Positions 1 through 5,126 are shown, counted from the stretch's first letter. The stretch is 5,126 nucleotides of DNA from an uncultured Enterococcus sp. (GCA_946409145.1 CAMJVA010000121.1:1-5126); one strand, 5' to 3'. Made by a program: numbers and translations. The notes: a model not told the origin generated them from the sequence alone.

Positions 1-18
1 AACAATAAATATTCTCAA
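1..18 (-). CDS. 5' end of an unidentified gene downstream of gtrA (possible glycosyltransferase), truncated by window edge
   Basis: Only six codons are visible, starting from a TTG at 18-16 and reading M-R-I-F-I-V. The start is preceded by a very strong ribosome binding site, AAAGGAGG, with six A residues between GGAGG and TTG. The TTG overlaps the TGA stop of the GtrA-family gene (TTGA), the classic arrangement of translationally coupled genes. GtrA genes often sit beside a family 2 glycosyltransferase, and a short hydrophobic strand such as RIFIV would suit the start of a GT-A fold. That identity is inference from context; six residues cannot prove it. What is seen is the ribosome binding site, the overlap and the open frame to the edge. 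Confidence 0.45.
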
Positions 19-419
19 TTTTTTCCTCCTTTAAAAATAAACCATTTGGAAAAAACATAATTTAAAACAATGACCAACACTTGAGTAATGGTTTTAGCCA
101 AAAAATCATTTAAATGAAGACCGCTAATTAAAACAATCATCGCTCCCATATCAATGACTAAAGATAAAATACGGTAGAAATAAAATTTTCCCGCTTCTTT
201 TAGTAAGTCAGTACCTTTTGATTCTGATAAAAAAACTAAATGTTTATTGGTAATAAAGGCGAAAAGAACGGAGAAAAACCAAGCAATAAAGTTACTTAGA
301 CGATAATCTAAGGAAAAAAAGTCTTTGGCTAAATAATAACAAAGATAATTCACTAGGGTTGTTAACACACCAAAAATTAAATAGCTAATAACTTCCCGAT
401 TTTTTTTAATAAGCTTCAT
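15..419 (-). CDS. GtrA-family four-helix membrane protein
   Basis: A 134-residue, very hydrophobic protein of the GtrA/DPMS-like family (Pfam PF04138). Members are polytopic membrane proteins linked to transfer or flipping of polyprenyl-phosphate sugars for cell-surface glycosylation. Four membrane segments are visible at about residues 10-32, 41-63, 80-101 and 106-128. Family hallmarks are a Y-L-I-F-G-V-x-T-T-x-V-N-Y stretch at 13-25, the N43...A-W-x-x-S...T-N-K run at 43-59, F-Y-x-Y-R near 79-83, and N-Y-V-x-S-K-W-x-I-F at 120-129. The length is normal for the family. The ATG at 419-417 follows GGAGG with a 4-base spacer. It lies downstream of the nrd terminator and has its own promoter, so it is a separate unit from nrdHIEF, and it is coupled to the next gene through a TTGA overlap. 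The family is clear; the sugar or lipid substrate cannot be told. Confidence 0.9.
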   Translation of the reverse strand: MKLIKKNREVISYLIFGVLTTLVNYLCYYLAKDFFSLDYRLSNFIAWFFSVLFAFITNKHLVFLSESKGTDLLKEAGKFYFYRILSLVIDMGAMIVLISGLHLNDFLAKTITQVLVIVLNYVFSKWFIFKGGKN

Positions 420-489
420 AAAACCTCCAGAAAATAGTGGTGATATTTTTTTAAATCAATATTTTGGACTGATATTTCGTATTTCTTTT

Positions 490-498
490 ATTATAGCA
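490..498 (-). promoter_or_regulatory. Extended -10 promoter for the GtrA-family gene
   Basis: On the minus strand the sequence reads TGCTATAAT: a perfect TATAAT (495-490) with the TGn extension one base upstream. No good -35 is present at 16-18 bases, where the DNA is the nrdF terminator hairpin; extended -10 promoters can work without one. Transcription would begin near 483, giving a leader of about 64 bases before the ATG at 419. The TG of the promoter is taken from the end of the terminator T tract. Confidence 0.65.
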
Positions 499-526
499 AA
501 AAAGCCGGCAAATAAATGCCGACTTT
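498..526 (-). terminator. Intrinsic terminator of the nrdHIEF operon
   Basis: On the minus strand, ten bases after the nrdF stop codon, AAAGTCGGCA (526-517) pairs with TGCCGGCTTT (510-501) around a 6-base TTTATT loop. The stem is 10 bp with one T-G wobble and a GC-rich core. It is followed by a run of six T residues (503-498) that begins inside the descending arm. This is a textbook rho-independent terminator and marks the operon end. Confidence 0.93.
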
Positions 527-535
527 AGTCTTAAT

Positions 536-1486
536 TTAAATTTCATAATCCGTATCGTTCATGGCTTCCACTTCCCCTAATAAATAACCATTTCCCACTT
601 GAGAGAAAAAGTCATGATTTACAGTTCCTGTAGAAATACCGTTCATGACAATGGGATTCACATCTTCTTCTGTGTCAGGAAATAACGGTTCAAAGCCAAG
701 ATTCATTAAAGCTTTATTGGCGTTATAGCGTAAAAAAGTTTTTACTTGTTCACTCCAACCTACTGTATCGTATAAACTTTCCGTATAGGCTTCTTCATTT
801 TCATAAAGTTGATACAATAAATCATAAATCCAATCTTTGAAATCTTCTTTTAAAGTGTCATCTAACTCATTAAATCCCAGTTGAAATTTGTAACCAATGT
901 AGGTTCCATGAACTGATTCATCTCGGATAATTAGTTTAATAATTTCTCCTACATTGGCTAATTTATTATTTCCTAAATAATATAAAGGAGTAAAAAAACC
1001 AGAGTAAAATAAAAAAGTTTCAAGGAAAACAGAAGCGACTTTTTTTTCTAAAGGGGAGCCTGTTTGATAAATTTCATTAATCATTTTGGCTTTTTTTTGT
1101 AAAAATTGATCCTCGTGAACCCAGGAAAAAATAGCATCAATTTCTTTTGGGGTATTTAAAGTGGAAAAAATGGAAGAATAACTTTTCGCGTGAACACTTT
1201 CCATAAATTGAATATTATTAAACACGGCTTCTTCATGCATGGTGCGCACATCTTTTTTTAATTGATCCACACCATTTTCTGATTGTAAAGTATCGAGTAA
1301 AGTGAGTCCCCCAAATACTTTTCCCACTAAATCTTTTTCTTCTTTTGATAAATTTCGCCAATCAGAAAGGTCATTAGATAAAGGAATTCTTGTGTCTAAC
1401 CAAAATTGTTCCGTTAATTTTTCCCAAGTAGCTTTATCAATGACATCTTCAATTTTATTCCAGTTAATCGCCTGATAATAGGTCAT
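536..1486 (-). CDS. nrdF: Class Ib ribonucleotide reductase, small (beta, radical) subunit NrdF
   Basis: This 316-residue ferritin-like protein holds the metal-tyrosyl radical that starts ribonucleotide reduction in NrdE. The full ligand set is visible: D65, E96, H99, E156, E190 and H193, with the radical tyrosine at Y103 in the M-E-S-V-H-A-K-S-Y run. This spacing matches E. coli NrdF with a constant shift of two residues. Because all carboxylate ligands are kept, it is a normal metal-dependent class Ib subunit, not the metal-free class Ie type in which three Glu are replaced. The C-terminal tail, about 291-316, has the F-F-S-Q-V-G-N-G-Y-L-L-G pattern; Y301 is the likely radical-transfer tyrosine, and the acidic end docks on NrdE. 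The length is usual (E. coli about 319). The ATG follows GGAGG with a 5-base spacer, and that site overlaps the nrdE stop (TAGGAGG). It is the last gene of the operon. Confidence 0.98.
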   Translation of the reverse strand: MTYYQAINWNKIEDVIDKATWEKLTEQFWLDTRIPLSNDLSDWRNLSKEEKDLVGKVFGGLTLLDTLQSENGVDQLKKDVRTMHEEAVFNNIQFMESVHAKSYSSIFSTLNTPKEIDAIFSWVHEDQFLQKKAKMINEIYQTGSPLEKKVASVFLETFLFYSGFFTPLYYLGNNKLANVGEIIKLIIRDESVHGTYIGYKFQLGFNELDDTLKEDFKDWIYDLLYQLYENEEAYTESLYDTVGWSEQVKTFLRYNANKALMNLGFEPLFPDTEEDVNPIVMNGISTGTVNHDFFSQVGNGYLLGEVEAMNDTDYEI

Positions 1487-1495
1487 AATTTCCTC

Positions 1496-3655
1496 CTAAA
1501 TGACGCAACTTTCACATTGACTGGTGCCAATTTCTTGGGCATTATCTGTAAAAGTTCGAACATAATAAATAGATTTAATTCCTTTTTTAAAAGCATAGTG
1601 CCGTAAAATACTAAGATCTCTAGTGGTTTGTTTTGTGGATTTCTTCCACTCATAAAGTCCTTGAGGAATTTCTGAACGTAAAAATAAAGTTAAACTCATT
1701 CCTTGGTCCACGTGTTTTTGAGCCGCTGCATAAGTATCAATGACTTTTCGCATATCTAAATCATAAGCACTAGTGTAAAAAGGAAGGGTGTCATTGTTTA
1801 AGTGGGGCGCTGGAAAATAAATTTTTCCAATTTTCTTTTCTTGTCGTTCTTCCACTAATTGGGTAATAGGTGTTAAAGAAGCAGAGGTATCATTAATGTA
1901 AGAAATAGAACCATTGGGGGCAACAGCTAGGCGGTTTTGGTGATATAAACCATAGCGTTTTACTTCTGCTTGTAAATTTTCCCAGTCTTTTTTACTTGGA
2001 AGAAAAATATCTTTAAATAAAGTTTTTACTTTCGGCGTTTTAGGAAAATGATCTTCTTTAATGTAGGGAGAAAAATATTCTCCAGTGGCGTAAGTAGACT
2101 TTTCAAAATTAAAAAAAGTTTCGTTTTTTTCTTGAGCAATTTTACAAGAGGCTTTTAAGGTCCAATAATTTAGTAAAGAAAAATAAAGATCTACAAAATC
2201 AAGGGCTTCTTCACTTCCATAATGCATTTGATTTTTTGCCAAATAAGTGTGTAATCCCATGGCCCCAAGTCCAATAGTGTGGGCTTTTTTATTGCCATTT
2301 TCAATAGAAGGAACGGTTTGAATGTTGGAAGTATCCGTAATAAAACTTAAGGCTCTTGTCATAGCCATAACAGATTTTCCAAAGTCGGGACTTTTCATTA
2401 AATTAGGAATATTAGTGGAACCTAAATTACAACTAATATCTGTTCCCAATTCTTCATAGCTTTGATCATCATTAAGTACACTAGGGTTTTGTACTTGTAA
2501 AATTTCTGAACAAAGATTACTCATAATAATTTTTCCGAAAATAGGATTGTTTTTATTGGCTGTATCAATATTAACGATATAAGGATAACCAGATTCTTGT
2601 TGAAGTTTGGAAATTTCTGTTTCTAAATCTCTCGCAGAAATTTTCTTTTTGGTAATGCGAGAGTCAGCCACTAATTGATCATAGTCTTTGGTAATATCCA
2701 CATAAGAAAAGGGCACGCCGTAAATTTTTTCCACATCATAAGGAGAAAATAAATACATCTCTTGATTATTTTTGGCCAGTTCATAAAATTTATCGGGGAC
2801 TATAAGACCTAAAGATAAGGTTTTGACCCGAACTTTTTCGTCGGCATTTTCTTTTTTCGTTGCTAAAAATGCTTCCACATCAGGATGAAAAACATTTAAG
2901 TAAACTACTCCAGCTCCTTGACGTTGACCTAATTGATTAGAATAAGAGAAACTATCTTCTAAAAGTTTCATGACAGGAACCACACCAGAGGCAGCGCCCT
3001 TATAGCCTTTTATGGGTGCTCCTGCTTCGCGTAAGTTGGATAAAGTAATCCCCACACCGCCGCCAATTCTAGAAAGTTGTAAGGCAGAATTAATACTGCG
3101 ACCAATGCTGTTCATGTCGTCTGTAACTTGGAGTAAAAAACAAGAAACAAATTCTCCTCGACGTTTGCGACCAGCATTTAAAAAGCTGGGAGTGGCCGGT
3201 TGATAACGTTGGTGAATCATTTCTTCTCCTAGACTTTGAGCTAATTCTTCCTTTCCATTAGCGTAATATAAAGCATTGACGAATACGCGATCGGCATAAT
3301 TTTCTAAATAAAATTGGCCATCATTGGTTTTTAAAGCGTACTGAGAATAAAACTTATAGGCCGCCATGAAGGATTTAAACGTAAAATTTTTATTTTGTAA
3401 GGTATCATAAAATGATTTTAAAAAAGAAAAGGAATATTTTTGTAAAAATTCCTTTTCTAAATAATCATTTTCCACTAGCCAAGTGAGGCGTTCTTTTAAG
3501 GAAGAAAATATTTTTGTATTGGGGATGACATTTTCTTTAAAAAAAGCTTCTAACGCTTCTTGATCATGATAAAGAGGAATTTGACCTTTTTCTGGTCGAT
3601 TCACTTGATTGTTTAATTGAAAATAAGTAACCTTATCTAACTCCTTAAGACTCAA
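1496..3655 (-). CDS. nrdE: Class Ib ribonucleotide reductase, large (alpha, catalytic) subunit NrdE
   Basis: This 719-residue subunit reduces ribonucleoside diphosphates to deoxyribonucleotides. The redox pair is C172 (V-S-C-F-L-L) and C409 (I-S-C-N-L-G-S-T-N). The thiyl-radical cysteine is C382 with N380 and E384 in S-N-L-C-S-E-I. The radical-transfer tyrosine pair is Y697-Y698, and the C-terminal shuttle is C714-E-S-C717. The A-P-N-G-S-I-S-Y loop at 579-586 is also present. The N-terminus is short and has no full ATP-cone, as usual for NrdE. The start is a TTG at 3655-3653, inside the end of nrdI (11-base overlap). A GGTGA lies six bases upstream and matches the 3' part of the consensus ribosome binding site. 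The resulting start M-S-L-K fits the family, and no better in-frame start is near. The start choice is inferred; the identity is certain. Confidence 0.98.
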   Translation of the reverse strand: MSLKELDKVTYFQLNNQVNRPEKGQIPLYHDQEALEAFFKENVIPNTKIFSSLKERLTWLVENDYLEKEFLQKYSFSFLKSFYDTLQNKNFTFKSFMAAYKFYSQYALKTNDGQFYLENYADRVFVNALYYANGKEELAQSLGEEMIHQRYQPATPSFLNAGRKRRGEFVSCFLLQVTDDMNSIGRSINSALQLSRIGGGVGITLSNLREAGAPIKGYKGAASGVVPVMKLLEDSFSYSNQLGQRQGAGVVYLNVFHPDVEAFLATKKENADEKVRVKTLSLGLIVPDKFYELAKNNQEMYLFSPYDVEKIYGVPFSYVDITKDYDQLVADSRITKKKISARDLETEISKLQQESGYPYIVNIDTANKNNPIFGKIIMSNLCSEILQVQNPSVLNDDQSYEELGTDISCNLGSTNIPNLMKSPDFGKSVMAMTRALSFITDTSNIQTVPSIENGNKKAHTIGLGAMGLHTYLAKNQMHYGSEEALDFVDLYFSLLNYWTLKASCKIAQEKNETFFNFEKSTYATGEYFSPYIKEDHFPKTPKVKTLFKDIFLPSKKDWENLQAEVKRYGLYHQNRLAVAPNGSISYINDTSASLTPITQLVEERQEKKIGKIYFPAPHLNNDTLPFYTSAYDLDMRKVIDTYAAAQKHVDQGMSLTLFLRSEIPQGLYEWKKSTKQTTRDLSILRHYAFKKGIKSIYYVRTFTDNAQEIGTSQCESCVI

Positions 3656-4013
3656 TTTTTTTCACCGCTTCCATTAGTTTTTCTACATCTTTTTGTGTTC
3701 CAGAAAATTCAAAGGCTAAAAGTAAGGGCACCTGATATTTTTTGGCTAAATGTTTTCCGGAAAAAACAAAAAGCTCTGCAAAATTTCTGTTCCCTGAACA
3801 AATAATCCCTTTTAAAAATTCCTCGTTGTCCTCGTAGTCTAAAAAATCAAAAACAGGTTCTAACATGTCTTTTTCATAAGTAGGGACAGCTAAAATAAAA
3901 GGTTCAGTGACAGGAATAAGAGGATCTTCTGGAGTGATTTCTATGGCATTAAAAGGCGTTTTTTCTAAAAAGCGCCGGGTTTGTCCAGTTAAAGAAAAAT
4001 AATAAATATCCAT
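3645..4013 (-). CDS. nrdI: NrdI flavodoxin-like protein, class Ib RNR cofactor assembly
   Basis: A 122-residue flavodoxin-fold protein. NrdI binds FMN and supplies the oxidant that turns dimanganese NrdF into its active Mn(III)2-tyrosyl radical form. Family motifs are the FMN phosphate loop Y-Y-F-S-L-T-G-Q-T-R-R-F at 4-15, V-P-T-Y at 43-46, S-G-N-R-N-F-A-E-L-F at 73-82, and F-E-F-S-G-T-Q-K-D-V at 101-110. The loop has Q where G-N is more common, a mild variation. The length is typical of the short Firmicute form. The ATG shares its A with the nrdH TAA stop (TAATG), and no convincing ribosome binding site precedes it, so translation is probably coupled to nrdH. Its 3' end overlaps the nrdE start. 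Its presence supports manganese use by this RNR, an inference from family knowledge. Confidence 0.96.
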   Translation of the reverse strand: MDIYYFSLTGQTRRFLEKTPFNAIEITPEDPLIPVTEPFILAVPTYEKDMLEPVFDFLDYEDNEEFLKGIICSGNRNFAELFVFSGKHLAKKYQVPLLLAFEFSGTQKDVEKLMEAVKKIES

Positions 4014-4234
4014 TAGCTAGCCAACTTTTTTAGTTTATCTAAGGCAAAACCTAAAATCATTTCGTCTTGGTGAATTAAAACAGGCACACTATTAATTCCT
4101 TGATCTTTTAAAAATTTTAAGGCAGTTTCATCTTTTGACACATTAATTTCCGCAAAATTTAATTGGTGCGCATCTAAATAACGTTTGACCATTTTACATT
4201 GCTGGCAGTTATCTTTAGTATATAAAGTTATCAT
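4013..4234 (-). CDS. nrdH: NrdH glutaredoxin-like redoxin, electron donor to NrdEF
   Basis: A 73-residue thioredoxin-fold protein that passes electrons, normally from thioredoxin reductase, to the NrdE C-terminal cysteines. The redox motif is C10-Q-Q-C13 following L-Y-T-K-D-N, and the cis-proline is P51 in S-V-P-V-L. The family motif W-S-G-F-R-P near the C-terminus is reduced here to L-G-F-A-L-D (G62-F63 kept; the Trp, Arg and Pro missing), a divergence worth noting. The ATG at 4234 follows AAAGGAGG with a 7-base spacer between GGAGG and ATG. It is the first gene of the operon and is preceded by NrdR-box-like sites. A general glutaredoxin is the alternative, but the genomic position, small size and CxxC context argue for NrdH. 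Confidence 0.95.
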   Translation of the reverse strand: MITLYTKDNCQQCKMVKRYLDAHQLNFAEINVSKDETALKFLKDQGINSVPVLIHQDEMILGFALDKLKKLAS

Positions 4235-4262
4235 GATTTTTCCTCCTTTAATTCCCTTTGTT

Positions 4263-4278
4263 ACACTTTATTTAGTAG
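4263..4278 (-). promoter_or_regulatory. Weaker second NrdR box upstream of nrdH
   Basis: The plus strand reads ACACTTTATTTAGTAG, about 12 of 16 positions matching the NrdR consensus ACACWATATATWGTGT. It is degraded at the right end. On its own it would not be called, but it starts exactly 32 bases from the stronger box at 4295. NrdR boxes usually occur as pairs about three helical turns apart (31-32 bp centre to centre). It would lie just downstream of the proposed transcription start. Confidence 0.55.
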
Positions 4279-4288
4279 TTCTTCTGGA

Positions 4289-4297
4289 ATATTAACA
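4289..4297 (-). promoter_or_regulatory. Candidate extended -10 promoter of nrdHIEF
   Basis: On the minus strand TGTTAATAT gives a TGn extension and a TAATAT hexamer (4294-4289; 4 of 6 with TATAAT). The site overlaps the edge of the NrdR box. The hexamer 17 bases upstream, TAGCCA, is a poor -35. Transcription would start near 4282, leaving a leader of about 48 bases. No better -10/-35 pair was found upstream on this strand, so this is the best candidate, not a firm assignment. Confidence 0.4.
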
Positions 4298-4310
4298 CAA
4301 GATATTGTGT
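4295..4310 (-). promoter_or_regulatory. NrdR box upstream of nrdHIEF
   Basis: The plus strand reads ACACAAGATATTGTGT (minus strand ACACAATATCTTGTGT), nearly identical to the consensus bound by NrdR, the ATP/dATP-sensing repressor of RNR operons. With the flanking bases the inverted repeat has 7-bp perfect arms (AACACAA/TTGTGTT, 4294-4311) around GATA. It lies 61 bases from the nrdH start, in the spacer of the candidate promoter, where a bound repressor would block RNA polymerase. The position and the target operon agree with the family. Confidence 0.85.
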
Positions 4311-4392
4311 TTGGCTAGAAAGTGATTTTATTTTTTTTGTAAAATATTTTGCTTGTGAATGAATAAGAAAACCTTTTAACTTTGAAATATTA

Positions 4393-4421
4393 TTGACTTT
4401 TCAGATAATTGAGGGTATCTT
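4393..4421 (+). promoter_or_regulatory. Predicted feoAB promoter (-35 TTGACT, -10 TATCTT)
   Basis: TTGACT at 4393-4398 (5 of 6 with TTGACA) is followed after exactly 17 bases by TATCTT at 4416-4421 (4 of 6 with TATAAT). Transcription would start near 4428, giving a leader of about 35 bases before the TTG start of feoA. The Fur-type box lies immediately downstream of the start point. Confidence 0.6.
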
Positions 4422-4432
4422 TTAAGTGCTAA

Positions 4433-4447
4433 TGAGAATCATTCTCA
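4433..4447 (+). promoter_or_regulatory. Fur/PerR-type operator (7-1-7 inverted repeat) controlling feoAB
   Basis: TGAGAATCATTCTCA is a perfect 15-base inverted repeat of the 7-1-7 form, very close to the Fur-family consensus TGATAATNATTATCA. It covers roughly +6 to +20 of the predicted feo transcript, so a bound repressor would block initiation or early elongation. With ferrous iron uptake genes next to it, Fur (iron) is the most likely regulator. PerR and Zur recognise similar repeats, so the regulator's identity is inferred. Confidence 0.88.
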
Positions 4448-4448
4448 A

Positions 4449-4454
4449 AAGGAG
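4449..4454 (+). promoter_or_regulatory. Ribosome binding site deciding the feoA start
   Basis: AAGGAG ends at 4454, and the in-frame TTG at 4463 lies eight bases beyond it, ideal spacing. The upstream in-frame GTG at 4454-4456 overlaps the last base of this site and has no other ribosome binding site in front, so it cannot be the start used with it. Confidence 0.75.
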
Positions 4455-4462
4455 TGGAGAGA

Positions 4463-4927
4463 TTGTTAACTTTAGATCAAGGTGTTGTTGGAAAAATTTA
4501 CCAAGTCACTGGTTTCAAAAATAATCTTAAACAAGAAACTCATTTAAAAAATCTCGGCCTTTCAGTGGGAAGTTCACTACATTTTATTGAAAAACAAAAA
4601 ACAGGGGGCATTTTAGTAATAAAAGAAGCTAAAGTTGCCTTAGATAATGAACTTTTAAAAGAAATATTAATCACTGAAGAGACTCATTTAAATAAAATAT
4701 CTTTAAGCCAGCTTCCTGTGGGACAAACTTCTCACGTAGCGGCTGTTTTAGGCACAGGGGCAGTGAAAAGAAGATTATTAGATATGGGAATCACTAAAGG
4801 AGTGTCCCTTTACTTAAGAAAAAAAGCCCCTTTAGGAGACCCTTTACAAATAAAAGTTCGGGGATATGAATTAAGTTTAAGAAAAGCAGAAGCCGATTTA
4901 ATTATGGTTTATGAGGAAAATAAATGA
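4463..4927 (+). CDS. feoA: FeoA-family protein with two tandem FeoA domains
   Basis: A 154-residue cytosolic protein from the TTG at 4463; a GTG nine bases upstream would give 157 but clashes with the ribosome binding site. FeoA proteins are small SH3-like beta-barrel partners of the FeoB iron transporter and are usually about 75-85 residues, so this one is double length. The C-terminal half, from about residue 76, is a canonical copy with a V-K-R-R-L-L-D-M-G-I-T-K-G helix and turn, then A-P-L-G-D-P-L-Q-I and R-G-Y-E-L-S-L-R-K-A-E-A. The N-terminal half keeps the same outline (L-K-N-L-G-L-S-V-G, then G-G-I-L-V-I and V-A-L-D-N-E-L) but has lost the P-x-G-D-P loop and the R-x-x-L-R-K end, so it is a diverged repeat. 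Double FeoA proteins are known in Lactobacillales. It overlaps feoB by four bases (ATGA). A DtxR-type FeoA-domain regulator is excluded because there is no helix-turn-helix domain. Confidence 0.93.
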   Translation: MLTLDQGVVGKIYQVTGFKNNLKQETHLKNLGLSVGSSLHFIEKQKTGGILVIKEAKVALDNELLKEILITEETHLNKISLSQLPVGQTSHVAAVLGTGAVKRRLLDMGITKGVSLYLRKKAPLGDPLQIKVRGYELSLRKAEADLIMVYEENK

Positions 4928-5126
4928 AAAATAATATTGCTTTAGCGGGAAATCCTAATTGTGGAAAAACGTCTATTTTTAATGCTGTCACAGGGGCTAG
5001 CCAATATGTAGGTAACTGGCCTGGGGTGACTGTGGAGAAAAAAGCAGGAACGTGTAAAAAAGATCCTTCTTTAATTATTCAAGATCTTCCAGGAATTTAT
5101 TCCTTAGCTCCTTATTCCCCAGAAGA
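4924..5126 (+). CDS. feoB: Ferrous iron transporter FeoB, N-terminal G domain only (truncated by window edge)
   Basis: The first 67 codons of FeoB, the inner-membrane ferrous iron importer with a cytosolic GTPase domain. Visible G-protein motifs are G1 G-N-P-N-C-G-K-T at 9-16, the G2 region V-G-N-W-P-G-V-T-V-E at 29-38 (T36 the switch threonine), and G3 D-L-P-G at 54-57, followed by I-Y-S-L-A-P-Y-S-P-E, a very FeoB-specific sequence. The ATG overlaps the feoA stop as ATGA. A GAGG seven bases upstream, inside feoA, can serve as its ribosome binding site. The G4 and G5 motifs and the membrane part lie beyond the right edge, so whether the gene is intact cannot be judged here. Confidence 0.97.
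   Translation, partial: MKNNIALAGNPNCGKTSIFNAVTGASQYVGNWPGVTVEKKAGTCKKDPSLIIQDLPGIYSLAPYSPE

Noticed and set aside
464..494. Plus-strand promoter-like TTGGAC with TATTAT, pointing antisense into nrdF
   Set aside because: The spacing is 19 bases for the best -10, and no gene or small RNA signal follows; AT-rich chance match is more likely.
536..1486. Possibility that NrdF is a metal-free class Ie subunit
   Set aside because: All three glutamate ligands replaced in class Ie (here E96, E156 and E190) are present, as are D65, H99 and H193.
3012..3203. Plus-strand open frame of 63 codons inside nrdE
   Set aside because: It lies opposite the conserved NrdE core around C172, has no ribosome binding site, and is composed of the mirror of conserved codons; a shadow of nrdE.
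4341..4350. AAAATATTTT palindrome between the two operons
   Set aside because: Low-complexity AT sequence whose flanks do not continue the symmetry well, matching no operator consensus; at most an A-tract or upstream-activating stretch.
4403..4420. AGATA...TATCT inverted repeat within the feo promoter
   Set aside because: Arms are only 5 bases and AT-rich, with an 8-base gap; the second arm is explained by the -10 region.
4454..4462. GTG start of feoA giving 157 residues
   Set aside because: The GTG overlaps the ribosome binding site, while the TTG at 4463 has ideal 8-base spacing and gives a natural FeoA N-terminus.
4432..4524. Short ATG-started frame of about 30 codons beginning in the Fur-type box and overlapping the feoA start
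   Set aside because: No ribosome binding site precedes the ATG, it is out of frame with feoA, and the peptide looks like no known leader.
1..5126. Mobile elements, CRISPR arrays, tRNA or rRNA genes, or an undescribed multi-gene system
   Set aside because: No transposase, long repeats, repeat-spacer pattern or RNA gene was seen; every sizeable open frame belongs to a known family, and the operon layouts are ordinary.

Overview
The window is AT-rich and reads like a low-GC Firmicute, most likely a lactic acid bacterium of the Lactobacillales and perhaps Enterococcaceae. Supporting signs are strong AAAGGAGG-type ribosome binding sites, NrdE and NrdF proteins that look like those of streptococci and enterococci, a double-length FeoA, and several apparent TTG starts. 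The genus assignment is an inference from protein resemblance.

Right to left on the minus strand, positions 4234-536 hold a complete, compact class Ib ribonucleotide reductase operon, nrdH-nrdI-nrdE-nrdF. The genes overlap or lie only a few bases apart, and a clear intrinsic terminator follows nrdF. NrdE and NrdF make the catalytic complex that reduces ribonucleoside diphosphates. NrdI is the flavoprotein needed to assemble the dimanganese-tyrosyl radical in NrdF. NrdH is the glutaredoxin-like electron donor. All catalytic and metal-binding residues that can be recognised are intact.

Downstream of the nrd terminator, and starting from its own extended -10 promoter that abuts the terminator, is a small GtrA-family membrane protein. 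Its stop codon overlaps the apparent TTG start of another gene that runs off the left edge, possibly a glycosyltransferase.

On the plus strand at the right end, feoA (two FeoA domains) and the start of feoB (ferrous iron transporter) are translationally coupled and run off the right edge. The 219-base gap between the divergent nrd and feo operons carries a Fur/PerR-type 7-1-7 inverted repeat just downstream of the predicted feo promoter, and a NrdR box plus a weaker second copy at the expected 32-base spacing in front of nrdH. So iron import and an RNR that normally works with manganese face each other across one short control region.

I found no mobile element, CRISPR array, RNA gene or unknown multi-gene system. 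The points worth a second look are the control region, the terminator-promoter fusion, the start codons, and the degenerate features of FeoA and NrdH.
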